DNA from: Paraburkholderia heleia NBRC 101817
Lineage (GTDB): Bacteria > Pseudomonadota > Gammaproteobacteria > Burkholderiales > Burkholderiaceae
Assembly (NCBI RefSeq): GCF_000739775.1
Contig: NZ_BBJH01000040.1
Location: forward strand, 1 to 64,000
DNA: 64,000 nt
Reading direction: 5' to 3'
The position numbers and the translations under genes were made by a program. Below are positions 1 through 6,927 of the stretch, in pieces. Under the pieces are notes generated by a model. The model was not told where the DNA came from. It saw only the letters and a program-made list of their open reading frames with translations, and did no database searches. Every line of letters starts with the position of its first letter. The first letter of the stretch is position 1.

Positions 1-1524
1 TTTCACAACTCCCCACAGTGCAAATTTCTGTTGAGGCAGTTTGGTATACGCAGCACCGTGATCGACACCGGAGTAGCCGACAGCGGCACGCGCGTAGCGG
101 GCTGGCGCCGCGCCTGACCGGACAGGTACCGTACCGTCGCCATTCTCGCCCGCTGCCTGCAGTTCAAAGGTCTTGTGAACATCCATTGGACCAAGTCTTC
201 CGGCCACAACATCGATTGTTCCCATCAGGGTGTCTGTATTGACCGGTTTGTTCTGGGCGTCGTACGTATCACTGTTCAAAAGGAACGAAGCTTGTGTGCG
301 TTTCCACACGACATCGCCCCACGTTTTATGTTCCTTGTCGTCTCCCCAGAAGGCGAAGGTTTGCGGATGGTATTTTCCGCTGATCGCCCGATGAAACCTT
401 GCGACCTGCTCGGTAATGAGTTTCGTGTAGCTCAGCCAGTTTTGCTCAGAATCGGTTGACTTGTCGGGGTCCATCAGTCCTTGATCAACGAGGCCCCACC
501 ACACGCCACGTTTCGTATATATCTCGCTGTACGGATCGCCTTTTTGTGGCAAAGAAAAAAAGCGCCCGCCATCCCTAATCTGTAGCCACCCATGACCATA
601 TTCCGGGCTTGGCAACAATTGAAGTGGGCCCGGAGATTGCGCGAACACGGGCATCACCTTGCTCGACATATTTCCCAAAATCAGGCTGGTCCCATAGCTG
701 ACAACGTTCCCGCCAGGTTCGGTACCGGCCTTTACGCGGCGATACGCCGTTGCGGATCCCGTCGCAGGCATCACGCCATGCACGATACCAAGAATCTTCT
801 CCCGGTACCCGGGGATAGCCTCGGCACAATACCGGGATACCAGACCACCCATCGAATGAGTCACCAGAATGACTTTTTCGCACCAGCCAATTTTCCGGTA
901 GTACGAAATAATTTTATCAATCTGATAGCCCAGCCATTCTGCCGATTTGGCATTCGACTGGAGCCAGTTATATCCCACAGCGTGAACGGGAAGGTGATAC
1001 TTGTACGAAAGGGAGACTTCGGCATACGATAGCTTGGCGAGGTTCTGTGCAACGACTTCCTGCATCAATAGAGCACGCAAGCCTTTGCGGCCATAATCAG
1101 CGGCTGCATTGCAATCGTTCAAGGCGTTTTCCAGCCAAACCAGGAAGTCGCCATAGAACATTTTGGAGACGGTGCCCCACCCACGGCTCCGCAATTCCGT
1201 CTCGGATAGCGCCGTTCCGGTGGGAATCTGTCCACCACCAAACACGTGAGTGGTCGACGGATTTAGCGTTTTTTTTCTGAATGAGGCGTCCTTAATCGCC
1301 CACTTCACGAGCGATGCGGAACTATCGACAAGCCAAACCGGATTGTCCCGGAGATCGGCCAGATTCGTGCCCATGACCCCGGGCACGACGATGACAGGAA
1401 TCACACGGTCAGGGTGCATGTAGCACACCGCCGTGCTGTCGTCCGGCGGCGAGGTCACTGACTGATAATGACGGGACCCGTCTTCCGCAATTGTGGGTTG
1501 AATGACTCGTTCGGTAGTGGCCAT
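1..1524 (-). CDS. alpha/beta-hydrolase (PGAP1/lipase-like), putative type VI secretion effector, 3' end outside window
   Basis: The reading frame is open from about 1620 down to base 1 and continues past the left edge, so the C-terminus is missing. I chose ATG 1524, giving 508 codons in the window; a GGAG lies about 13 bases upstream. The hydrolase fold is clear: an oxyanion-region VVPGVMGTNL near residue 55, the nucleophile elbow THSMGG with Ser224, an acid in GDGTVP (Asp463) and a late His in VDHGAAY (His489). This is the catalytic order of PGAP1/LCAT-type lipases. It lies 59 bp downstream of a vgrG 3' remnant on the same strand, which is how T6SS phospholipase effectors are commonly encoded. 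Lipase-like fold is seen; T6SS export is inferred from context. Base composition is visibly lower in GC than the rest of the window. No immunity gene can be seen because the gene leaves the window. Confidence 0.75.
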   Translation of the reverse strand, partial: MATTERVIQPTIAEDGSRHYQSVTSPPDDSTAVCYMHPDRVIPVIVVPGVMGTNLADLRDNPVWLVDSSASLVKWAIKDASFRKKTLNPSTTHVFGGGQIPTGTALSETELRSRGWGTVSKMFYGDFLVWLENALNDCNAAADYGRKGLRALLMQEVVAQNLAKLSYAEVSLSYKYHLPVHAVGYNWLQSNAKSAEWLGYQIDKIISYYRKIGWCEKVILVTHSMGGLVSRYCAEAIPGYREKILGIVHGVMPATGSATAYRRVKAGTEPGGNVVSYGTSLILGNMSSKVMPVFAQSPGPLQLLPSPEYGHGWLQIRDGGRFFSLPQKGDPYSEIYTKRGVWWGLVDQGLMDPDKSTDSEQNWLSYTKLITEQVARFHRAISGKYHPQTFAFWGDDKEHKTWGDVVWKRTQASFLLNSDTYDAQNKPVNTDTLMGTIDVVAGRLGPMDVHKTFELQAAGENGDGTVPVRSGAAPARYARAAVGYSGVDHGAAYTKLPQQKFALWGVVK

Positions 1525-1583
1525 GTATTCCTGGACTCCGGTCTTGTTCAATGGGGGAGCAATAAGACGGCGCAAGCCAGTGC

Positions 1584-2010
1584 TCAAGCTTCGGTATCCG
1601 GATCGATTCGAAGCGGGAGCTCTTCAGAAAAAATCGCGCACTGAAGGTCAGTCTTTCCTGCGGCGTCAGTCATGCACTGAATCACACAGCCGTCGTCGTG
1701 AATGATGGAAAACCTCGATGACTTACCAACTCATCACTGTGGGGCGACTTCAAGATAAATTCTTCCCCGAACGGTGCAAGCTTCCAGTTGTTGATGGTGC
1801 CCGCGAGCGAGCTTGGCCCTGCCGGCTGAAAGCCGCCGACTTGATTGTGCGGTTGCCGCGCGTGCTGTCTTCGATACCGTTGACGAGATCCGGATGTACG
1901 AACCCCCATATTTAAGCAGAAGTTCTTCTTTAGCCTCGATGTTGCATCGACCGTTTGCACGGCTGATTCGCATTTTTTTGTCGCAGATCAGGTCCAAGAG
2001 GCGCAATCGT
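1584..2010 (-). pseudogene. vgrG: vgrG 3' remnant (type VI secretion tip protein, DUF2345 region), frameshifted
   Basis: Only the C-terminal part of a VgrG-like protein remains, split over changing frames. Segments recognisable from the family are KEELLLKYGGSYIRIS (frame from 2006), then GIEDSTRGNRTIKSAAF, then FQPAGPSSLAGTINNWK, then IIHDDGCVIQCMTDAAGKT ending in LRIDPDTEA and TGA at 1586-1584. Each switch is repaired by adding one base, at about 1884, 1828 and 1724. There is no upstream VgrG core: homology stops near 2010, where an unrelated plus-strand fragment begins. The family call is from remembered VgrG C-terminal sequence (GGSYIR... and GPSSL...). A sequencing artefact is possible, but three deletions within about 160 bases in an otherwise clean window point to decay. 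Confidence 0.8.
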
Positions 2011-2029
2011 CTCGTTCCAGGTAAGGGGC

Positions 2030-2279
2030 GATAGGCCGGAGCAGCAGCGCGCGAACGCCTGGTGCGTGATCGAGGGCGCGAAGATCTGTTCGATCACCGG
2101 CGATCTCGGCGATGCGCGCACGACCGTCACGCACCCAGCTACGACGACGCACGGCCGCATTACACCTGAAGCGCGCGCGGCGGGCGGCGTCGCCGAAGGG
2201 CTGATCCGCCTCGCCATTGGCCTCGAAAACGTGCAGGACGTGCGCAACGATCTCGCGCGGGCTCGATGCGGCGCAGTAA
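2030..2279 (+). pseudogene. metZ: 3' fragment of O-succinyl/O-acetylhomoserine sulfhydrylase-like gene
   Basis: The plus-strand frame through 2066 reads GDLGDARTTVTHPATTTHG, followed by ITPEARAAGGVAEGLIRLAIG and a C-terminal NVQDVRNDLAR. This is the C-terminal signature of PLP-dependent Cys/Met-metabolism enzymes (MetZ/MetB/MetY family), where the THPATTTH motif is diagnostic. The catalytic lysine region and the N-terminal 300 or so residues are absent. Near 2257 two bases seem to be missing: restoring them gives an ending DLARGLDAAQ and a stop at 2277-2279, just before a terminator, whereas the present frame runs on to 2395. It is therefore broken at both ends. The left boundary with the vgrG remnant lies around 2010-2030. 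The exact family member (MetZ or a related gamma-synthase) cannot be fixed from this fragment. Confidence 0.75.
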
Positions 2280-2307
2280 GCTCAATTAAGCAACGGTTGT
2301 ATCATCG

Positions 2308-2340
2308 TGGGCCGGGCGCCGCCCGGCCCATTTCCTTTTC
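2308..2340 (+). terminator. intrinsic terminator
   Basis: A perfect 10-bp stem TGGGCCGGGC / GCCCGGCCCA with a GCC loop (2308-2330) is followed by a T-rich run (TTTCCTTTTC). It sits directly after the homoserine-sulfhydrylase fragment and was probably that gene's terminator. Confidence 0.8.
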
Positions 2341-2358
2341 ATTTCCCGTGAGTTCGAC

Positions 2359-3234
2359 ATGCCCATTGTTCGTGCGTTGTTCGTCTATCCGGTGAAGTCG
2401 TGCGGCGCGATCGCGCTCGACGATGCGCAGCTCGGCCTGAAGGGCATCGAGTGGGACCGCCACTGGATGGTCGCCGACGAAAACGGTCGCTTCGTCACAC
2501 AGCGCCAGTACGCCGCCATGGCGCGCATCGTGCCCGCGTTCGTCGACGATGGCGTGCGCCTCACCATGGAAGGCATGCGCGAAGCGCTCCATCTGCCGTT
2601 CGCGCCGCGCGGCGGCGAGGCGCGCGTGCCGGCTTCGGTCTGGGACGATGATTTCGAGGCGCTCGACGAAGGCGATCACGCGGCGCAGTGGTTCACGCAG
2701 GCGCTTGGCGTGCCGGTGCGCCTGCTGCGCTTCGCGCACGACGTGACGCGTCTCGCGAGCAAGCAGTGGACGAACGGCGAAGACGCGCCCACGCAATTCG
2801 CCGACGGCTTTCCGCTTCTCGTGACCAGCGAGGCGTCGCTCGCGCAACTCAACGAGCGTCTCGCGGCGAAGGGCGCGCCGTCTGTGCCAATGGCGCGCTT
2901 TCGTCCGAACATCGTCGTCGGCGACGTGGGCGACGCGTTCGAGGAAGACTTCATCGACACGCTCGCCATCGAATCCGCTTCAGGCGGCGAAGAGATCGTG
3001 CTGCGCTTCGTGAAGCCCTGCGCGCGCTGCCCGATCACGACGATCGATCAGCTAACGGGCGAGCGCGACGCGCAATGGCCTACCGAACCGCTCGACACGC
3101 TTGCCGGGTTTCGCGCCGATCCGCGCGTGGACGGCGGCCTCACGTTCGGCCAGAACGCGATGGTGGTGACGGGAGCGGGCCAGCACGTGACGGTGGGCGC
3201 ACGCGCCGCGTGGGAGTACCGCTTCGACGATTGA
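2359..3234 (+). CDS. MOSC domain protein (YcbX-like)
   Basis: A 291-residue protein with the two-part build of YcbX/mARC-type proteins. The N-terminal beta-barrel domain occupies about residues 1-110 (starting VRALFVYPVKSC), and the MOSC domain about 150-285. The MOSC domain contains KPCARCPITTID with Cys221 and Cys224; the first is at the position that ligates molybdenum cofactor in this family. YcbX-type enzymes reduce N-hydroxylated bases and similar compounds using a partner reductase. No ferredoxin domain follows MOSC here, unlike E. coli YcbX, so an external electron donor is expected. The start ATG directly follows the upstream terminator, so the gene is probably transcribed on its own. 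No molybdopterin biosynthesis gene is nearby. Confidence 0.88.
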   Translation: MPIVRALFVYPVKSCGAIALDDAQLGLKGIEWDRHWMVADENGRFVTQRQYAAMARIVPAFVDDGVRLTMEGMREALHLPFAPRGGEARVPASVWDDDFEALDEGDHAAQWFTQALGVPVRLLRFAHDVTRLASKQWTNGEDAPTQFADGFPLLVTSEASLAQLNERLAAKGAPSVPMARFRPNIVVGDVGDAFEEDFIDTLAIESASGGEEIVLRFVKPCARCPITTIDQLTGERDAQWPTEPLDTLAGFRADPRVDGGLTFGQNAMVVTGAGQHVTVGARAAWEYRFDD

Positions 3235-3257
3235 GCGATTGAGCCGCGCCGGCGCGC

Positions 3258-4082
3258 TCAGTGCGAAGGCAGCGCGCGCCACTGGCCGGGCGCGAGCCCA
3301 AAGCGGCGCGTGAACGCATGCGTGAACGCGCTCTGGTCGCCGAAGCCCACTTCGAGCGCGATATCGGAGAGCGAGGCGCGCGGGTCGGCGAGCAGCGTGA
3401 GTGCTGTGTCGAGCCGCAGACGCTGCAGGTAGCGATGCGGCGTCTCGCCGAACGCTTCGATAAAAAGCTGATGAAAGCGCCGCATGCCGAAGCCGCAGTG
3501 CGCAGCGAGATCGGCAATGCGCAGCGGCTGCGCGAGATGCGCGCGCAGCCAGCGGTCGATACGGGCAAAGTCCAACCCGGCAGCCGCGCCGAATTGCGCG
3601 CCGGCAGCCACGCCGGTTTGTGCGATGAATGCCGCGCACAGGCGCGCCGAGGCGTCCCAGTGAAAGCGGCGCGCGCGCAGCTCGTCGCCGTCGCGAGGCG
3701 GCGTGGCCGCGGCGGCGCGCTGCGCGATCTGGCTCACGAGCTGCGTGAGCGCGGGGTCGAGGCGCACGGCGCGCGCGGTGTCGAAAAGCCGTTCGGGCAC
3801 CGCGAGCGTTGCCGCGGGCAGGTCGAGCACGAGCTGGCGGTTATCGCCGATGCCCATGTAGTCGTGCCGCGCGCCCGCCGGAATGAGCCATGCGGCCCCA
3901 CTGTCGATGCGCTCGCCCCGGCCGTTCACGGTCATCTCCATCTCGCCGTCGAGACCGAGCACGATCTGGTGAAAATCGTGCAGATCGGTTTCCTCGATCG
4001 CGCCGTAGCGGCGCAGTTCGACGCCGGGCGCGGTGACGGGAGCGTGGTGATGCGGATTCATGTTGACCGGTTGCGGTTGCAA
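3258..4082 (-). CDS. AraC-family transcriptional regulator
   Basis: A 274-residue regulator. The N-terminal half (to about residue 150) looks like a cupin-type sensing domain (HQIVLGLDGEMEMTVNGRG, then DSGAAWLIPAGARHDYMG). The C-terminal ~100 residues carry the paired helix-turn-helix of AraC/XylS proteins: LRIADLAAHCGFGMRRFHQL followed by LSDIALEVGFGDQSAFTHAF. Ligand and targets are unknown. The gene ends 23 bp from the convergent MOSC gene and lies 33 bp upstream of the FKBP gene start region only in the sense of map order; it is transcribed in the same direction as that gene, so read-through into it is possible. Confidence 0.9.
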   Translation of the reverse strand: MQPQPVNMNPHHHAPVTAPGVELRRYGAIEETDLHDFHQIVLGLDGEMEMTVNGRGERIDSGAAWLIPAGARHDYMGIGDNRQLVLDLPAATLAVPERLFDTARAVRLDPALTQLVSQIAQRAAAATPPRDGDELRARRFHWDASARLCAAFIAQTGVAAGAQFGAAAGLDFARIDRWLRAHLAQPLRIADLAAHCGFGMRRFHQLFIEAFGETPHRYLQRLRLDTALTLLADPRASLSDIALEVGFGDQSAFTHAFTRRFGLAPGQWRALPSH

Positions 4083-4115
4083 ATAAGGCGAGCGCCGTGA
4101 AGCGTCAAGCGGGCG

Positions 4116-4457
4116 TCACACGTCGAGCAGCTCGACTTCGAACACGAGCGTCGCGTTCGGCGGAATCACGCCGCCCGCGCCGCGCACGCCGTAGCCCAGT
4201 TGCGGCGGAATCGTCAGCTTGCGCACGCCGCCCACCTTCATGCCCTGCACGCCTTCGTCCCAGCCCCTGATGACCATGCCGCCGCCCAGCACGAAGGCGA
4301 ACGGGTCGTTGCGGTCCTTGCTCGAATCGAACTTCTGGCCGTCCGTCAGCCAGCCGGTGTAGTGCACGCTGACGGTCTGGCCGGCCTTGGCTTCGGCGCC
4401 GGTGCCTTCGGTCAGGTCCTCGTACTTGAGGCCGGATTCGGTGGTCACGATAGACAT
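4116..4457 (-). CDS. FKBP-type peptidyl-prolyl cis-trans isomerase
   Basis: A single-domain FKBP of 113 residues with no signal peptide, so cytoplasmic. Family hallmarks are present: VSVHYTGWLTDGQKFDSS, then FVLGGGMVIRGWDEGVQGMK, and the closing IPPNATLVFEVELLDV. It catalyses cis-trans isomerisation of Xaa-Pro bonds and helps protein folding. The ATG at 4457 is preceded on the minus strand by GGAG-like sequence (caGGAGtttttcc). It lies downstream of no obvious partner: a divergent histidine-kinase-like gene starts at 4613. Confidence 0.93.
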   Translation of the reverse strand: MSIVTTESGLKYEDLTEGTGAEAKAGQTVSVHYTGWLTDGQKFDSSKDRNDPFAFVLGGGMVIRGWDEGVQGMKVGGVRKLTIPPQLGYGVRGAGGVIPPNATLVFEVELLDV

Positions 4458-4563
4458 GGAAAAACTCCTGATTCGGATAGGTTGGACCCGTTATTGTAGG
4501 CGCTTTGCCGGGCCGGGCGAGCAGCGGCTTGCCGGGCACGCCGCTTGCTCTCTACCCGCTGCC

Positions 4564-4569
4564 TATAAT
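4564..4569 (+). promoter_or_regulatory. candidate -10 box for the kinase-like gene
   Basis: A perfect TATAAT lies 43 bases before the chosen ATG at 4613. I could not find a good -35 at 16-18 bases, so this is only a candidate. Confidence 0.35.
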
Positions 4570-4612
4570 GGGGGACCGCTCGCCCGGCCAGTGGCGAAAT
4601 ACGAGGAATCAG

Positions 4613-5371
4613 ATGGTGTCGACTTCGCAAAACCGCACCGAGCGCACGGCGCGCCTGTGCGCCGAGGCAGCGCTGTTCATGCGCGACCACGTGCTCTCGC
4701 GCGTCTCGCACGATCTGCGCAGCCCGCTCAACGCAATCCACAGCTGGGCTTACGTGCTCGAACGCAAGATCGACAACGCGGACGCCTCCGCGCAACGGGC
4801 GGTGGCCGGCATTCGCACGGGCGTGGAGCAGCAGGTCCGGCTGCTCGAAACGCTCGTCGATACCACGCGCGCCGAAACGCGCAAACTGCGTATCGAGCGC
4901 GCACCGTTCGCCATCGCGGCGCTGATCGGCGAGGCCGTGGATGACGCGCGGGCCGCGCTCGGCGATGCGCGCGGCGTGACGTTCGCCGTGCAGGACACGA
5001 CAGGCGCGGCCACGCTCGACGGCGATCGCGAACGCCTTGCGCAGGCGCTGTGGCTGATGCTGGTGTTTGCGGCGGAAACCAGTGCTCAGGGAGCCAGCGT
5101 GGCGCTCGCGGCGAGCGCGAGCGCCACTGCCGCCCAACTGGAGGTGCAGTGGCACGCCACGCGTGCGGCGCTCACCGACGACGCGCTGGCGCACGTGCTG
5201 GAGCCGTTCGCGCGCGCCCAGGCGAGCGAGCAGCAGGAAGCGGGGCGCTACGCCTGGGTGCTGGCGCTGTGCCACCGTGTGGCCGAGGCACATGGCGGAC
5301 GCTTCGAGGCGCCGGCTCTCGTGGGCGAGGAAACGGTGCTGGTGCTGAATGTGCCGTTGAACGGCGCGTGA
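4613..5371 (+). CDS. histidine-kinase-like protein with degenerate ATP-binding domain
   Basis: The chosen start gives 252 residues and has a GAGGA ribosome-binding site at about 4602-4606. A longer frame exists upstream but has no such site. Residues 20-90 form a HisKA dimerisation/phosphoacceptor helix pair with the H-box SRVSHDLRSPLNAIHSW (His33). The C-terminal part occupies the place of HATPase_c, but the N-box equivalent (ERLAQALWLMLVFAAE) lacks its Asn, and no DxGxG or GxGLGL motif is visible. There is no membrane segment and no receiver domain, and no response regulator gene lies alongside. It may be a phosphotransfer or scaffold protein rather than an active kinase. The C-terminal fold is inference. 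Confidence 0.75.
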   Translation: MVSTSQNRTERTARLCAEAALFMRDHVLSRVSHDLRSPLNAIHSWAYVLERKIDNADASAQRAVAGIRTGVEQQVRLLETLVDTTRAETRKLRIERAPFAIAALIGEAVDDARAALGDARGVTFAVQDTTGAATLDGDRERLAQALWLMLVFAAETSAQGASVALAASASATAAQLEVQWHATRAALTDDALAHVLEPFARAQASEQQEAGRYAWVLALCHRVAEAHGGRFEAPALVGEETVLVLNVPLNGA

Positions 5372-5398
5372 GCGGGTCGAGCCGGATCGCCCATGAAC

Positions 5399-5420
5399 GG
5401 CCGCCGCACGAGCGGCGGCC
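5399..5420. terminator. GC hairpin after kinase-like gene
   Basis: Inverted repeat GGCCGCCGC / GCGGCGGCC with an ACGA loop, 28 bp after the stop codon. There is no T-run, so it may not terminate on its own. Confidence 0.4.
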
Positions 5421-5496
5421 CGGGTTGAGTTCGCCCGAACCTTTCGCGCGCCTTGCACCCTTATACTGAGCGCTTCGTCCCTCGGAGCCATCTGTC

Positions 5497-6921
5497 TTGA
5501 TCCAGCTTCTCGCCCTCATCGGGGCGTTTCTGCTCGTTGCCCTCAACGGTTTCTTTGTCGCGGCCGAGTTCGGCCTCGTCAAACTGCGCGCCACGCGCGT
5601 GCAGACCCTCGCGCAGCAGCACGGCTTGCGTGGCCGCCTGCTCGCCAAGGTGCACGGCCAGCTCGATGCCTATCTTTCCGCATGCCAGCTCGGCATCACG
5701 CTCGCTTCGCTCGGCCTCGGCTGGATCGGCGAGCCGGCGTTCGCGCAGCTGCTGGCGCCGGTGTTCGCGCTGCTAGGCGTGCAATCGGCGGAACTCGTGC
5801 ATGCCATCTCGCTCGTGTTCGCGTTCACGGTCATTTCGTTCCTGCACATCGTGGTGGGCGAACTTGCGCCGAAGTCGCTGGCCATCCGCCAGGCCGAGGA
5901 GATCTCGCTGTGGACGGCCATGCCCCTCTACGGTTTCTACTGGACCATGTATCCCGCGATCTGGGTGCTCAATACGAGCGCGAACGCGGTGCTGCGTCTC
6001 GCCGGCCTTGCGTCGGAGCACGGGCACGACACGCACTATTCGACCGACGAACTCAAGCTGATCCTGCGCAGCCGCCGCGCCGCCGCCCAGGCCGAGGCGC
6101 ATGACGCGATGCACGAGCCGCGCGGCGCAAAAGGGGCAAAAGGGGCAAAAGGGGCAAACGGCGCGGTGCCGCTGCTCCCCGCGCCGGCCGCGAACGCCTA
6201 TAGCGCCGACGAATGGAACACGCTCGCCCATTCGCTCGACTTCTCGCGCCTCACGATATCCGACCTCATGCGGCCCACGCACGAGATGGTGGGACTGCGC
6301 CGTGACCTGTCGCTGCGCGAAAACATGCAGATCGTGGCGCGCCATCGTTTCAGCCGTTACCCGCTGTTCGAGGACGCCGCGGGCGAGCGCGTGGCGGGGC
6401 TCATCCACCTGAAGGACCTGCTGCTCGCGCGCGAGGCCGGCAACGCCCTCAGCGATCTCGGCAAGTTCGTGCGCCCCGTGCAGTACGTGCGGCCCGACAC
6501 GCCCGCGCTCGCGCTGTTTCGCCGCTTTCGCAAGGGCGCGCCGCATTTCGCGCTGGTGGGGCACAAGAACGCGCGCCCAGTCGGCTTTCTCACGCTCGAC
6601 AATCTGCTGGGCGCGCTCGTGGGCCAGATTCACGACGAATTTCACCAGGCCGACACCGACTGGACCCGCATGGACGACGGCACGCTGATGGGCCGCGGCA
6701 GCCTGCCCGTGGTGTCGCTGGAGCAGGCGCTCGGCATCGACATCGACGAAGGGCGCGCGGAGTCGGTGGGCGGTCTCGTGATTCATGCGCTCAACGATCT
6801 GCCCACCGAAGGGCAGCGTGTGGCGTTCGACCGCTTCGACATCGTCGTGAAGAAGATGAAGGGGCCGCGCATCGTACTCGTGCGCGTGTATCCCAAAGAT
6901 CTCGAGGATGAAGGAGGCTGA
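5497..6921 (+). CDS. CNNM/CBS-domain membrane protein (hemolysin C / CorC family)
   Basis: A 474-residue inner-membrane protein. Residues 1-175 form the CNNM transmembrane domain (starts LLALIGAFLLVALNGFFVAA; contains HIVVGELAPKSLAIR). A charged linker follows, then a pair of CBS domains (about 245-370, e.g. LTISDLMRPTHEMVGLRRDL) and a C-terminal CorC/HlyC domain (about 390-470). Members are linked to Mg2+/Co2+ homeostasis, while the hemolysin name is historical. The start is TTG 5497 with a GGAG nine bases upstream; no ATG fits the membrane segment. The linker between the membrane and CBS parts contains a 9-bp tandem repeat encoding Lys-Gly-Ala units, described separately. Confidence 0.88.
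   Translation: MIQLLALIGAFLLVALNGFFVAAEFGLVKLRATRVQTLAQQHGLRGRLLAKVHGQLDAYLSACQLGITLASLGLGWIGEPAFAQLLAPVFALLGVQSAELVHAISLVFAFTVISFLHIVVGELAPKSLAIRQAEEISLWTAMPLYGFYWTMYPAIWVLNTSANAVLRLAGLASEHGHDTHYSTDELKLILRSRRAAAQAEAHDAMHEPRGAKGAKGAKGANGAVPLLPAPAANAYSADEWNTLAHSLDFSRLTISDLMRPTHEMVGLRRDLSLRENMQIVARHRFSRYPLFEDAAGERVAGLIHLKDLLLAREAGNALSDLGKFVRPVQYVRPDTPALALFRRFRKGAPHFALVGHKNARPVGFLTLDNLLGALVGQIHDEFHQADTDWTRMDDGTLMGRGSLPVVSLEQALGIDIDEGRAESVGGLVIHALNDLPTEGQRVAFDRFDIVVKKMKGPRIVLVRVYPKDLEDEGG
6127..6162 (+). repeat. 9-bp in-frame tandem repeat
   Basis: Three perfect copies of GCAAAAGGG (6127-6153) and one altered copy. They encode AKGAKGAKGAN in the linker before the CBS domains of the CNNM protein. 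Unit number changes would stay in frame. Confidence 0.9.
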
Positions 6922-6927
6922 ACCGCC

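Noticed and set aside
592..1032. Plus-strand frames in the first 1.5 kb
   Set aside because: The minus-strand lipase frame is continuous here and has coherent catalytic motifs.
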